Positions 37,051-49,883 of a DNA stretch of 64,000 nt are shown piece after piece; position 1 is the stretch's first letter; every line of letters begins with the position of its first letter. Both the position numbers and the translations under genes were made by a program. Below the pieces are notes generated by a model. That model searched no databases, had not been told where the DNA came from, and saw only the letters and a list, made by a program, of their open reading frames with translations. The stretch covers positions 82,929,951-82,993,950 of the forward strand of contig NC_089225.1 in assembly GCF_963924675.1 (NCBI RefSeq), read 5' to 3'. The DNA comes from Phocoena phocoena (taxonomy: Eukaryota; Chordata; Mammalia; Artiodactyla; Phocoenidae).

Positions 37051-37358
37051 AGGCTTCCCTGGTGGTGCAGTGGTTAAACGTCCGCCTGCCAATGCAGGGG
37101 ACATGGGTTTGAGCCCTGGTCTGGGAAGATCCCACATGCCGCGGAACAACTAGGCCCGTGAGCCACAACTACTGAGCCCGCGCGTCTGGAGCCTGTGCTC
37201 TGCAACAAGAGATGCCGCGACAGTGAGAGGCCCGCGCACCGCGATGAAGAGTGGCCCCCACTTGCCACAACTAGAGAAAGCCCTCGCACAGAAACGAAGA
37301 CCCAAAACAGCCAAAAGTAAAATAAATAAATAAAAGAAATGCATTTCCAAAAAAAAAA
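37051..37358 (+). mobile_element. CHR SINE with mixed CHR-1/CHR-2 body
   Basis: Head aggcttccctggtggtgcag. The middle contains the CHR-2-like cgacagtgagaggcccgcgc, followed by the CHR-1-like end gatgaagagtggcccccac and agacccaaaacagcc. Perfect 13-bp target-site duplication GAAAAACACCTCC at 37038-37050 and 37359-37371. Confidence 0.92.
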
Positions 37359-37371
37359 GAAAAACACCTCC

Positions 37372-39479
37372 TATGCTGCTCTAATCTGATAAATAATTCT
37401 AAAGAAAAACAGACACCAGAGAAGGGGGCTGTGAAGACTTCCAGGCTCAAGGAGTGCCCCCAAATGCGCAAGATACAACTCTTGCAAAATAAAAGCAAGA
37501 GGAAGGAAACCTAAATCAGGCAAAAGAAACAATAAGGAAAAAAACTGTTAAATTTAGTAAGGCGAGAAAAGAGGAAGAGAACCCATCAAAAGGAGGGAGG
37601 AAGTCAGAGCTAAGAAGGCAAAGGAGAGAAACAGGACACAACAAAATGTAAAATGAAGTGAGAACTGTAGGGGATAGAGGGCTATTAAGTACTCATCTAA
37701 ATAGGGCACCAAGAGGTATGTTTCTCTCTGGACCTACAACTCTTAACTCAGTTCTGTTGTGAACTAAATGGTAGCAAGTGTAAATGGCCCAAATGGAAGC
37801 TGGGAATTTAATAAACCAATTGAAACAGTATAAAGGCAAGGTTGATAGAAAAGAATAAGAGGAGAAAATAAAATAAAATAAACCAATTGAACTTACATGA
37901 GCACTTTACAGAATTAAGATATTAAACATGTTGTGTGTATAGCAACATTTTCCTCAGGTTTTACCTTTTAACTTCGTTGGACTTTTTTTTTTTAAGACAC
38001 TGCTGAACATTTTTTTTTTCAAGTTACCAAATGTACAAATAGTGAAAAACATTCTTACACTGTTTTGTTCAGTAAATTCTTCTCCGCCCAGGAATCAGAT
38101 AAATGGTTATATAAATTTTTAGTTTTATTATTCATTCTTTTATGTAATTATTGCATTTTACATAAGTAACAGTTTTGCAAAAAATGTGAACGTGAGAACC
38201 TAAACTGATTTTCCCCCAAATTCTAAATTTCCCAGGCTTGATATGTTTCTTTTATTTATATATATCTATGTTCTATGAACACACTAGGTTCTTTTTTTGA
38301 GGATCCTTTTCCAGTGTGAGCCTCTTCTTAAACATCATTTGATAGCTTGTTATTAATTTATAAATCAGGTGAGTTTAAAAAAAGAAATAAAAAGTTCTGT
38401 ATAACCAATCACTTAAGTTTTTTCTGGAGGTTAGGGGCCCTCAACAGAAAAGGCCCAAGTTCTACTTGGGGTCCAACACTTCAAAACACCTTGCCTACAA
38501 ATAGCATTATGCAAGATACAAAGAAAGCAAAAAATATCTTCCATGACTTCAGAGAACATTAATCCTAACTATGGGGAAAGGTGGTAAACATAGAGGTATC
38601 TTGATTAACAAATTCTCTAAGAACAAAGTTCCTTTTGTAGGCCTGTGCATAAAGGAAGCTACCATCTCCTAAGTGTTGAAAGAGACAAGAAGCAAAGTAC
38701 TATATCATCCAAAGGCTTTGCAGGAGCATGCCCAGTAAACTCACTGGCCATGAGCAAACTTGCATGGCCTGGTCCTCTGGGAATGAGCTGACACCTGGAA
38801 CTAAGTTTTGTGAAGTTTCCACATGGAACTGAACCTCCCTAATAAATACAGAGGTGTACTATTCTTGGGCCAGCCACTGTGAACCCCTCCTTACTCAGAG
38901 GAAAGAGAAATACTAGGGGAGGTGATTCACACCCTTATACCTACTTCTCTATTTATGTCTCTGTTTTTTGACAACCCAGGATGTAACTAACACATCCTCT
39001 TCACTATCATGTACATTAACTGTGAGGTGACTAAAGATCATATAAAGAAGCATAAAAACAAGCAACAGCTCTTGTAACAGTTGACAGAGTATTATAATGC
39101 CTAAGAGCTAAAAGTCAAATCAAAGGCAATTTTGTTAATTTAATGTTTTATTTATCAAGCACTTAAACACAGCCCCTAGTAAAGGAATTCTTTGAACAGG
39201 ATGAACCATATTCATTCTTTTATTTACACTGGATTTTCATAATACTAGATATCCTTAATCTACTAAACCCCAAACAGGAACTCCTTATCTAAGTGGAAAA
39301 AACAATCTTAGTTCAATGTACTACAAAGAAACTCCTACTATTCCCAGAAATAAGATGTTCTAATGATCAATTTTATAATTACTTATTACACAGTATACCA
39401 CAAACCATAATCTGAAATCACAGGGCAACTAAAAACTAAACAATAAAAACTGAAAAACAAAACCAAAAAATAATAAGTG
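37372..39479. other. Unassigned DNA
   Basis: A purine-rich stretch at 37540-37640, then mixed sequence. No named repeat or exon. Confidence 0.5.
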
Positions 39480-39610
39480 TAAAGTTCTTTCATTTATATT
39501 CCAGCTTTTCAAGTTTATTTCAGAAACTGTGAGAAAATTATTTCTGTTGTTTTTTAAGCCACCCAGTGTGCAGTGATTTGTTACATCAGCCCTAGGAAAC
39601 TAATACAGTA
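39480..39610 (+). mobile_element. MLT1-type LTR, 3' end fragment
   Basis: The terminal part only: tttttaagccacccagtgtg then gttacatcagccctaggaaa and ctaatacagta. The matching upstream part is eroded. Confidence 0.65.
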
Positions 39611-40309
39611 TATATACATATGTGGGTGTGTGTGTAGGTGTGGGTGTGTAGGTGTGGCTTCCACAACTGCTTCCAGGGATATTCATCTTGCTCCACACTT
39701 GGGACCTTTCCTGCTATACTACTTAAGTATGTAGTTATCTTTGGAGACGGCTAATACTGTTCATGCACTCAGGTTCAACTGAGAGTAGAGGCTACAACTT
39801 TACTACTCTATTGGGTCGGAGAAACTGTCTTGAAATTGCTGAAAGCTTCATTAGGGTGGTGGTCGACTACTGTTTTTCTCCACTTTTGCCCTATTCTCCT
39901 GTAAGACAGGCAAATGCACGGCAGGAAATGCAGCCCCTCAAGGCAGCCCATACTTTGGGGGATAAGGGAGACTGCCAGACAGCTGTAGCCTGCAGCAGAG
40001 AAACCATTTGGATTGGATTTTGAATCATCAGTATGAACTCAAGGTTTTAAACAGATAGAGGTAAAGGGAGGGGTAGAAATAAAGGCAGATATTATGTGTA
40101 TGTGTGTTTATAGGTATGTCCACTGAAAGAGCCTCGTAGCAGTAACACCCCAGTAGCAATTAGAATACCTAGTTCCAAGTTCTTGGTTTCTAAATACATA
40201 TTCTACCCAAAAAGTCACCAGAGATCCTTGGAGTAATGATTCCAGGGCTGGGGCAGAGAAAATAACAAGATGAGCCCCTAGAACATCTAGTGCCAAAAAC
40301 TGCTCAATA

Positions 40310-41205
40310 AAGATGGGGACATGTCATAAGGACACAGGAGCAAGCCTGGAGGGGGAAGGGGGGACGGGTGTCCCAGGAACCTATTCTGGGACAATTTAAG
40401 CATCAAAATAAATTATGACAGAAAAAAAGTATAACACTGACTAAAACAAGAATCCATAAATCTATACTGATATAAATAAACATAAAAGGGGAGAAAGTTC
40501 ATCCTTACAGTAGAATGCCAACTAATTAACATAGAAGAAATGACAGAAGATCACCACTGCAACCACTGCAATAACAACTGATTCAGGCAAGAACCATCAA
40601 TAGATGCTAAAACTAGTGGGTGAATATTTGATGCAACATTTACATATTCTCAAAGTATCGCCCCACAGATTATTGGAGGGACACTGCCTTAACCAAGTTA
40701 TCAAACTTAACAACATCAATATTGGGGCAAACCTTATGCTTTCTGTAATAATGCACTGAGAAGACACATTATCATTTTGTAGTATTCCTGACAAAAATTC
40801 ATTACTAAATCAATCATAAGAGCCATTTTATAAAATAACTGGCCTGTAGTTTTCAAAAATGTAATGGCCAAGAGCACAAAGAAAGGCTGAAGATATGTTC
40901 CAGATTAAAGGAGACAGGACGACTAAATGCAGTGTTTGATACTGGGATGGGATCCTGGACCCAGAGAAAAAATGTTAAGTGTATAAACAAAGCTATAAAG
41001 GACAATATTGGGACAACTGACAAAATTTGACTATGGATTATAGATTAGATCATAGTACTGTATCAATGAAACGTTTCCTGATTTTGATAATTGTACTGCT
41101 GTTATATAAAAGAATATCTTTATTCTTAGGAAACATATGCTAAAGAATTTAGCCATAAAGGGGCATAATGTCTGCAACTTATCCTTAACTGGCTCAGAAA
41201 AAAAT

Positions 41206-41237
<32 letters not shown>

Positions 41238-41395
41238 AAATATGTATACAGGGGGAGAGTAATGATAATTAGGCAAAACGTAAACAACAGGTGAATCTAG
41301 GTAAAAGGAATATGGGGGTTGTTTGTACTCTTCTTACAACTTTTTTGTAAGTCTAAAATTATATCAAAATAAATTAAGGAAGAGAGAGAAGGGAG
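40310..41395 (+). mobile_element. L1ME-type 3' UTR
   Basis: Recognised from the 3' UTR signature: gaccttttgg-type text is absent, but ttgataattgtactgctgtt, aaggggcataatgtctgcaa, a GT/AT microsatellite, gtgaatctaggtaaaaggaa and a final ttatatcaaaataaatta all follow in the order expected of L1ME elements. It includes the (GT)n tract at 41207-41237. Confidence 0.75.
41207..41237 (+). repeat. (GT)n microsatellite within an L1ME 3' UTR
   Basis: gtgtgagtgtgtgtgtgtgt and on. The tract sits where L1ME 3' UTRs carry a simple repeat. Confidence 0.9.
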
Positions 41396-41664
41396 ACAGG
41401 GGAGATAAAGAAAAGAAAGAACAGTCTCTACCCTCAGGAAGTTGTAGTTTAGTTAGGAAAACAGAGTGTGAATTTTTAAAAATTCAAAAATAAACTTAAA
41501 GAAAAAAACGTAGGTTGAAAACATTTTTACCAAATAAAATAATGCAGTTTACCCTAACAACCCTAAAAAACACTTGCATATTTCTCCAACATATGGCTTT
41601 CATTATGTATGCATGTGTTACCATTCCTAAATTGCATTTGCCTGGTTTACTCAGTTAACTTTTT

Positions 41665-41861
41665 TTTTTTGCGGTACGTGGGCCTCTCACTGTTGTGGCC
41701 TCTCCCGTTGCGGAGCACAGGCTCCGGAAGCGCAGGCTCAGCGGCCATGGCTCATGGGCCCAGCCGCTCTGCGGCATGTGGGATCTTCCCGGACCGGGGC
41801 ACGAACCCGTGTCCCCTGCATTGGCAGGTGGACTCTCAACCACTGCGCCACCAGGGAAGCC
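41665..41861 (-). mobile_element. CHR-2-type SINE, full length
   Basis: Reverse orientation, from a T run and gcggtacgtgggcctc to the head ending accagggaagcc. Perfect 15-bp target-site duplication CTCAGTTAACTTTTT at 41650-41664 and 41862-41876 (its T end overlaps the tail). Confidence 0.95.
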
Positions 41862-42544
41862 CTCAGTTAACTTTTTAAGGTTAGTTTGGTCATCATAAAA
41901 TTAGTTTTACTTAATGGAAATAAAAGCTTAACATCTTAGAAAAATAAATACTCATCAGATAATTCTTTCAGAGGCAAAAGACAATCATTTCCAAACTTCA
42001 GATGTAAAAATAAAGCAACTAAGTGAAAAAAAAAAAAAGTTGGTTAAAATCACAAATAGGTCAGGAAGAAATCAGAATTCAGTTCTAAATCAAAGACTAC
42101 TATTTAATCAAATAATAAGGCTAAAGCTAAATATAGACTTTAAGATGGGATTTTTAAAAGATGTTTTGATTTTTAAAATTTTGTTACATTTAGTGAGAAC
42201 AAAGGGAATTAAACAGTGAAACACTTGTACCACCCTGCATTATTCATTAACATATTCCCTGACCTCTTGCCAACATCCAGGGATATGAAGTGCCAGAGCT
42301 GACCAAATATCCCCAACTCAACAAAGCTGAGATGTCTGCTTTCTGTTTCATCTCTCTCATAAATGTAAAAATTCTAAGAAAGACATTTATAACACATTAC
42401 TGACAGAAGATATTCAATACAGTTCCCCATACAATCAACCAATCCATCTAAAACAAAAAGTCACATTGCTGAACTGTAATTATTACAGAGAAATTTATCA
42501 GTGTCAGCACCAGGAGGCTCAAATATTTTTCTAACTCCTTGCCC

Positions 42545-42840
42545 TCCTTTTCATTTTGTTGACCACTATCTTGGTTCAGATTCACAATGAATCATCCTCA
42601 GATTATTCTAGTAACTTCCTAACTGACCTCTCTTCTTTACTACATCACTGTCAGACCAATCTTCCTTAAAAACTCTTTTCAAGTCATGATTCTGCTCGAA
42701 CACCCCACAAGGGTTCCCCAGGACATTCTGAATTAAGTACAAACTCTTCATGATTTCAGACCCTCTCTGACATGGCCTCAACCTAAATTCTCAACCTTAT
42801 TTTCTACCCTTCAATCAACCTAAACTACTTAGTATTGTCA
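42545..42840 (+). mobile_element. L2 fragment
   Basis: Matches the L2 3' region upstream of the terminus (accccacaagggttcccc, ttcagaccctctctgacatg) in degraded form. Confidence 0.6.
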
Positions 42841-43114
42841 AAAAAACAAGCCATGCTTACCTAACTTGGCTGTTGTTCATGTTTTCAACCTGACTAAAAC
42901 ATCTCAATCTGTCAAAAGACAGACAGAATACATTTCATTCCATTGAAATGACAGTAAACAATTACAAAAGGGAATTAACTCATAAAGGCAGTGAGAGCTG
43001 GAACCGGCAAAGGCATCAAAGGACCTGAGATTTTTGGCAAATTTCTGTAAGACAGAAATGGAATCATACTGGCAGATGAACCAGTGCAAGAGCCATAGTT
43101 CAAAGCAACCATTT

Positions 43115-43870
43115 ATTCAACAAATAAACATATTAAGCACATGCTATGTGCCAAACACTGCTCTAGAAGCTCAGGATGCAGTTATACATGTGACAAACAA
43201 GGGACCCACTAACACTGAACTTACATTTTAGTGGAAAGAAAATTATTAACAACAGCAACAAAATCAGACCCATGACAACTGTGGTGATAAATAAATTAGG
43301 GTTGTGTGGAAAGTGAGCAAGTAGCTGCTTTAGATTCAATGACCAGGGAAGACCTTTCTGAGTAGTGATATTTAAAATGAGATATGAATGACAAAACAGA
43401 ATCAGACATGCAAAGATCAGAAAGAAAAGCATTCCAGGCAGAGGGTACAAGTTTGCTAGGTCATGGAACAGAAAGATTAGTCTGATGAGAAGAAAAAGCC
43501 AGATCATGTAAGGATTTGTAAGCCAAGAAAAGCAGTTTGGATTTTATTCCAAGGAAGCCCTCTCCAAGGCAACAGAAGTCGTCCCTCTCAAAAGGCTGCA
43601 GCAGATGTGGGGACCATTCTTGGAGGAGTCAGAGGGTAGAGTGGGAAAAGGGTTAAAGGTGGGGAAAAGGATGCTCAGCAAGACAGCAGCCAGTATTCCC
43701 CACACCTGCAACCCCAGGGTAATGCGGGCATTTGCTTCCAAGGTAAAGGAAACCAGAAAAACAACTCCTCAAGCCTGGAGGCAAACTTAAATGCCTTCAG
43801 GAATCAGGTGGCCAATATAAAGACCAGAGGCAGCCAGATGTAAACCAGTAGGGAGTGGTGGAGCCTAAGA
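43115..43870 (+). repeat. Ancient interspersed repeat, second copy
   Basis: Same repeat as at 16905-19040: cacatgctatgtgccaaaca, gaagacctttctgagtagtg, gcattccaggcagagggtac, catgtaaggatttgtaagcc, then a more diverged end. Confidence 0.6.
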
Positions 43871-44004
43871 ACTAGAGGGCATATCATAGCTAAAAATATT
43901 TGAATTTTTTAAAAAGTTTACTCTGGAATTAGATAGTGGTGAAGCTGCACAACCTGTGAATATTAAAACCCACCGAAACTTACACTTTAAAAATGTGAAT
44001 GTTA

Positions 44005-44214
44005 GGGCTTCCCTGGTGGCGCAGTGGTTGAGAGTCCGCCTGCCAATGCAGGGGACGCGGGTTCGTGCCCCGGTCCGGGAGGATTCCACATGCCACGGAG
44101 CGGCTGGGCCCATGAGCCATGGCCGCTGAGCCTGCGCTTCCGGAGCCTGTGCTCCGCAGCGGGAGAGGCCACAACAGTGAGAGGCCCAAGTACCGCAAAA
44201 AAAAAAAAAAAAAA
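44005..44214 (+). mobile_element. CHR-2-type SINE, full length
   Basis: Head gggcttccctggtggcgcag to an A tail of about 18. Perfect 10-bp target-site duplication GTGAATGTTA at 43995-44004 and 44215-44224. Confidence 0.95.
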
Positions 44215-44289
44215 GTGAATGTTATGTATGTATATCTTAATATTAAGAAAACTAAAAAAAAAGTTTAAACACTGCTAAACAAAAGAAGA

Positions 44290-44500
44290 ATTAGGTACTA
44301 CTTCCTCTGAGAGGCCCCATGAACTTTGTACCTCTCTAAGGCATTTATCACTAATCAGCTTTGTATTGTGTGGTGGTTATTTGTGCACTTGCCTTATGAC
44401 CCTCCACACCCAACTAGGTTGTAGGCTTCTAGAAAGAGACCATATGGTTCTCATTTTTCACCCCAGAGCAACTACCAAAGAATCAATTCTTCATCTGAAT
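44290..44500 (+). mobile_element. L2 fragment
   Basis: ttcctctgagaggccccatg, aaggcatttatcactaatca and ggttgtaggcttctagaaag match the L2 3' region; eroded. Confidence 0.6.
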
Positions 44501-44521
44501 TTCAACTTTTTTTTGTTAAAT

Positions 44522-44578
44522 ATTTCTAATTTAAGATGACTTAAAATTTAAGATGACATCTAATTTAAGATGACTCAA
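44522..44578 (+). repeat. Short direct repeats of atttaagatgac
   Basis: Three copies of atttaagatgac with different short spacers. Confidence 0.85.
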
Positions 44579-44810
44579 AGCTAAAGGTGCATTTCTTAAA
44601 AAAAAAAGGGGGGGGGGCTAATTTATCCGGCTCTCAAAAATACTAACTTAAAGGAACCAACACATTTAAAATTAATTTCTCTATAATAGAGGAATGGTTT
44701 CGAAAAAAAAATTCTACAATGCATTTTAGTTTCAGCAGAATAGTTTTATATTATATGATCTGATTCAACAGCTGTGTTATATGACTCTCTTATAAAAATT
44801 AACAAATGAG

Positions 44811-45170
44811 GGACTTCCCTGGTGGTGCAGTTGTTAAGAATCCGCCTGCCAGTGCAGGGGACACGGGTTCGAGCCCTGGTCCGGGAAGATCCCACGTGCA
44901 GCAGAGCAACTAAGCCCACGTGCCACAACTACCAAGCGTGCACCCTAGAGCCCTCGAGCCACAACTACTGAAGCCCACGCGCTCTAGGGCCCCTGTGCCG
45001 CAACTACTGACACCCGCGCACCTAGAGCCCATGCTCCTCAACAAGAGGAGCCACTGCAATGAGAAGCTCACACACGGCAAGGAAGAGTAGCCCCCACTCG
45101 CCACAACTAGAGAAAAGCCCGCGCGCAGCAACGAAGACCCAACGCAGCCAAAAATAAATTTTAAAAAAAA
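44811..45170 (+). mobile_element. CHR-1-type SINE, full length
   Basis: Head gggacttccctggtggtgca, a body with several ccacaactactga units, end cccaacgcagccaaaaataa. The flanks share AAATGAG, taken as a short or eroded target-site duplication. Confidence 0.92.
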
Positions 45171-45174
45171 TTAA

Positions 45175-46729
45175 ATGAGTATTAGTAAGGGTTTCTGCAC
45201 GTGACAGAAACCTAACTCAAACTAGTCTTAGGCAAATAATTTATTCAATTCAAAGTATAAGGAAGTTTATCAATACATTTATCACAATGCATCTCTTCTC
45301 TCAACCTCCTTTATATCCTTTCTCTCCTTTCCAAGGTTTCATTCTAAAATTCTGTAATCCTGTTCTGCAACCTGCTTTACATACCACGCTTTAGATTCTC
45401 CCCATTCTGTTCCATCATTTCCCTCTCTTAGTATCCTTCAAAGGAGCTAATCCAAATTCCTGCATATGAAAATCCAAAATTTATACAGTTGCTAAAACAA
45501 ATGTTTAGAATTAACCAGAATTCTGAATAGAAACTCAAGGTTGGGGAGAATCACTTTACTAGTAAATCCCACATAAAGTAGTTCTGCCTCCATCTTTGCA
45601 TATCTTAGTATTTTATTGTGGCAGGAGTCAGAAAACCAACCAGAGATGGCTCATTATTCCTGACATTAACCAGCCAAAAATGGAAATAAATAAGACTGAT
45701 GGTCAAGATTTGTTTTGGGTAAAGAGGAGAGAGTCTATAGTTAACTGAAATTTTCAGAACGAGTTTGTGGAATGTTTAAACAATAGATGTTAAATAAACA
45801 TCCTCTAACATTTTAACACAAATTCTGGCTAACAAGAAAACTCAAGTAAGTAAATCTTTCATTTTTATGCTCTAAATATGAATTAGTAAGAGCAGAAACC
45901 TTTATTATCTAATAACACTGAAAAGCTGGTCCGTTTAAGGAAAGTCTGCAAGATGTTCCTAGCCTAGATGTTCCTAGCCAGCTGGGATAAGGAGTCAGGA
46001 CACTGGAAATTCTTATTCTGCCACTAACTAGCAGAAACTATGGGCTAAATCATTTAAATCCTTAGACCTCATTTTTTTAGTCTGGGAAAAAAAAAAAGGA
46101 CTAGTTAAATCCAAAGGCCTCTCCCCACCCTTCTCAACCTATTCTTGACTGAAGTTCTATTATTTAATTACTGACTTCACTTTAAATCCCTTCAAATTTA
46201 TCAGTCTTCTCTCTCCAGTCTGAATTCCAGAGGAAAAGCACCTCTTTTCCAGTTACACTTTAGGCATACTGCTTAAGGGGAGGGAAAGGCTTGAGGCAGC
46301 TTGCTTTTCCACCTTCTCTGCAACCCGAACTCCCAACACAAATGAAGTCTAAGCAGGAGTCTAGAACTTGTTCAGGGTGCTTGACTTCTAATAATTTAAT
46401 ACTGTTAGGGTTTTTATGGGTTTCGGTTTTACCTCCCACAATCTATTCATTTGTCTGAACAGTAGAAATGGTCATGATTACAAGAAAGAATTAAATTTGA
46501 CTTACTGCACAACAAAATATGGATTCCAAGAAGTATGAAAAGTGGCTGCCAGTGACAGAATGAGCAATACCCCTGGAGTGGGCTTGCTGTACACCTAAAA
46601 TTTATTTTGAATTCAACTATCTTATCTTAAAATTTCACATTAATTTTACATTCTGCTCTATAAGTTGAAATAGAAAAAGTGTTTAAAACTGCCTATCAAA
46701 TAAATTTAGAACTCCAGGATAATGGTGAC
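45175..46729. other. Unassigned DNA with one MIR fragment
   Basis: Contains the MIR piece at 45990-46085. The rest is unrecognised. Confidence 0.5.
45990..46085 (+). mobile_element. MIR fragment
   Basis: ggagtcaggacactggaaat, ctgccactaactagcagaaa, cttagacctcatttttttag follow MIR in degraded form. Confidence 0.6.
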
Positions 46730-46921
46730 ATTTATTCTATGGTTCTGCATTCCCAATCCCTCTGAATCCCTAACCCTGTGTGCACTTGCACAGACACACC
46801 TAGGGGAGTCTGGGAGTACACTGCTCTAGTTCGAAAAAGCAGGAAAGCAGGTGGTATCACTTCCATCTTATTATAATGAGGAAACTGAAGTTCAAAGAAA
46901 GTCTCAGAGAGAGGAAAGATT
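46730..46921 (-). mobile_element. Possible MIR fragment, eroded
   Basis: atcttattataatgaggaaactgaag-type text near 46866-46890 matches the central MIR segment in reverse orientation. The rest is too diverged to assign. Confidence 0.4.
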
Positions 46922-46934
46922 AAAAACATTTACC

Positions 46935-47269
46935 CAGGACTTCCCTGGTGGCGCAGTGGTTAAGAATCTGCCTGCCAACGCAGGGACATGGGTTCGAGCC
47001 CTGGTCCGGGAAGATCCCACATGCCGCGGAGTAACTAAGCCTGTGCAACACAACTACTGAGCCTGCACTCTAGAGCCCGCGAGCCACAACTACTGAAGCC
47101 CACACGCCTAGAGCCTGTGCTCCGCAACGAGAAGACACCACAATGAGAAGCCCACGTACCGCAACGAAGAGTAGCCCCCGCTCGCCACAACTAGAGAAAG
47201 CCCACGCGCAGCAATGAAGACCCAATGCAGCCAAAAATAAAATAATTATTTTAAAAAGTAAATAAAATA
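46935..47269 (+). mobile_element. CHR-1-type SINE, full length
   Basis: Head aggacttccctggtggcgca to an A/T-rich tail. Perfect 13-bp target-site duplication AAAAACATTTACC at 46922-46934 and 47270-47282. Confidence 0.95.
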
Positions 47270-47689
47270 AAAAACATTTACCTGTTTTTTATTAACCTCT
47301 CAACAAAATTTAAACAAAAAATTAAAATTTTATTAAAATTAAATTAAAAAAAATAAAACCCAATAACTTCACTAATCTTCCTACAACCTTAAAGAAACCA
47401 GTAACAATGCCTAACCATTGTATGTTTTGGCTAAACAGCATGTGGGGTTAAAAAAAGGGGGGGGTAGGTTTCAAAGTATCAGTGATTCTCATCTCACCAC
47501 ATTGGCCAAATCTAATAACGGTCAGGTAGTGTTAAGTTTGGTGCACTGTTTTTGATCATAGCTAAAAGGTTCACATGACTGGAGCCATATCTACAATATA
47601 CAAAAAAGAAGACATTCTTGGTTACAATTTGTCATTCCACAGATGGCTAAGTGGTGTCCTTTCTTCCATCACTGTTTCATAGGCATTCC

Positions 47690-47895
47690 CAGATGAAGAA
47701 AATGAACTTGATTTGGTTAAGAGCTGGGGCTCTCCAGTTATTAGATTACCTGATTTGAATACTGAATAGCTCCATGAACTTGTATTAGTCCTTTTACATC
47801 TTCCTAAACCTGTGTCCTCATTTGTAAAATCATCCCACATCCTTATGGTGAAGCATACATGAAATAATCTACATTAAAGACTACAGAGTCTGGCG
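47690..47895 (+). mobile_element. MIR SINE
   Basis: gttaagagctggggctctcc, tgtgtcctcatttgtaaaat and catgaaataatctacattaa follow MIR. Confidence 0.6.
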
Positions 47896-48354
47896 TATAG
47901 GTAACATCTACTGAGGGCTTCCTATTTTCACTGTGGCCCAGCTTCTATCAATGATGTTTTCTTTACTTCTCTATTTAAGAAGGTGGTTGATGAAAACATT
48001 TAAAAGGGTTTAAACACCATTGGCAGATTTACTTAAAATCAGATTTAATAATTTGGGCATAGAAAAAAATGATAAACTGCTACAGTAGTCTTTCAGAGGC
48101 TGTCACAGGGAGGAATGCCTTTGACTTTGTTAAACCATGTCTGAAACAGATAAGCAAAATAGAAATATCTACTGTATCAAAAAGAGATCCCTTGCATTTA
48201 ATCTTCACATTTGAGAGGAAAATGATCCATTTGACCATCTCCAAGATATCTGTTTAAATGATTAAAGATAATGTTCATATCAATTATACTTCAATAAAAA
48301 AATAATGTTCACAACCAATTGAGTAGAAGAGTTTCCCATCAATACAAAACATAT

Positions 48355-48500
48355 CTAAGCGCCATCTATTTTTCAAGATCCAATTTAAGTTCACTCTTAT
48401 GAAACTGCCCTGATGACTACAGCTTGTAAGTTCGTTTAAATTTCAGCTTTTTACTTACAGTCATATCACACTATTTAGCACTCTAGTACAGACTACCACT
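48355..48500 (+). mobile_element. L2 fragment
   Basis: tcaagatccaatttaagttc, gaaactgccctgatgact and catatcacactatttagcac match the L2 3' region. Confidence 0.55.
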
Positions 48501-48944
48501 GTTTTCTGTTGATATCATATACTTTGAATATAAAGAGAGGAGGGAAGTTTCAAAATGTTAGCGAGTCCATAGGAAGGTGGTGTGGAACTGGTAAATATAC
48601 GGGGAGTACAGGCAGAAGGCTTGAATCCTCTCTAATAGGTTGCCATGAAGCTTTTAAATATATGCCTTTGGTCCGTCCAGTACATTCTAATTATTGGGAG
48701 ACTGGGATGGAGTCCACACATTTGTACATCTGAAATGCTCCAACGAACAGAGACAGCAGGATTAAAGATTACTTTTTAACCTTCATTCTTAAAGGCAGTG
48801 GCATTTGAATGTATCTACAACTTCCTCATCATCTGTAATGAAATTTTTTCAGATAAAAGAAGGTGGATAAAATTTTGTTCATCAGAATTTCAGCTGGGGA
48901 TCAGTAAACCTACCTGATATAGTAAGATAGATGATAGTTTCCAA

Positions 48945-49456
48945 ATGACTGCAACAATATCCCCAGTCTCATTTGCTCTTCTCACAACAATCTGCCTTAA
49001 CACTCTTTTTATTGAGAGGTAAAGTCTATGTTCCTTTCCCTGGACTCTGGGGAGGACCTATGAACTATGGAGGAAGTGATGCTGAGTGACTTCGGGGACT
49101 AGATCATCAAAAGTGCTAACAGCTTCCACCTGCTGTTTCTCTTGGAAAGCTGCTGCTGGAGCCCAACACTATGCTGTGAGGAAGCCCAGGCCACAGAAGG
49201 AGGCTAAGTGTAGAAACTAGCCCACAGCCGCAGCTGAGGTCCCAGCTTCAACCACCACACAGGTAAGTGAGGAATCCTTTGAGAGGACTCCAGCTCCAGT
49301 TGCCCCTGACTGCAACTGCATGAGACATTCCCAGTGAGAACCATCTAAGCCTGGGCAACCCCCAGAACCATTTGAAATAATAATAAAACGATTGCTGCTG
49401 TCTTCAGCCACTAAGTTCTGGGGTGATCCATTGCACAGCAATAGACAACACAACAC
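48945..49456 (+). mobile_element. MLT1-type LTR (ERVL-MaLR)
   Basis: A solo LTR of an ancient MaLR retroelement, recognised from the ordered signatures ctgctgtttctcttggaaag, atgctgtgaggaagcccagg, gctgaggtcccagcttcaac, actgcatgagacattccc and the terminal agccactaagttctggggtg with acagcaatagacaac. No internal retroviral genes are present. Confidence 0.85.
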
Positions 49457-49883
49457 AGTGCTACTCCTTGTGAAAAATACATTGAGAGTGGGGGACTAAA
49501 GTTCTGAGAAAGCTCTACAGGATAAAAAAATGGTGGCAGGTCTGAAGAGCTGGCTGGGGAAAGTAGCCACAGATGGGGTGCAGAGGCTGTAAGATGGTAA
49601 AAGGCTACATACACATCATGTGATTTCTCCCTTGTAAACCTCCAAATGGTCAATAAAGTCACTAAATTTATGAGACCCTTGGCTCGTAAAGGAAAGCGCT
49701 TTGTGCCCACAAGGACTAGGGGCAAAGATACAGGAACAGAGAGATGAGACAATAAGGAAGTCAAGGAGAGAGAACTGGACGTTCACAGGCTAAAATACAC
49801 CTAAATCATGCAGAGGGACTCCAAGTGAATTCTTAGGCTAAAAAGTTAGTTTTCTTTTTCAGTTAAAAATAGATCCAGAGTTG

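Noticed and set aside
43163..43507. A 114-codon minus-strand frame rich in Leu/Ile/Phe that looks like a membrane protein
   Set aside because: It lies on the complement of an ancient A/G-rich repeat. Hydrophobic composition is expected from the T-rich strand.
49411..49764. A 117-codon minus-strand frame
   Set aside because: It overlaps the end of the MLT1 LTR and unremarkable flank, with no motif or family likeness.
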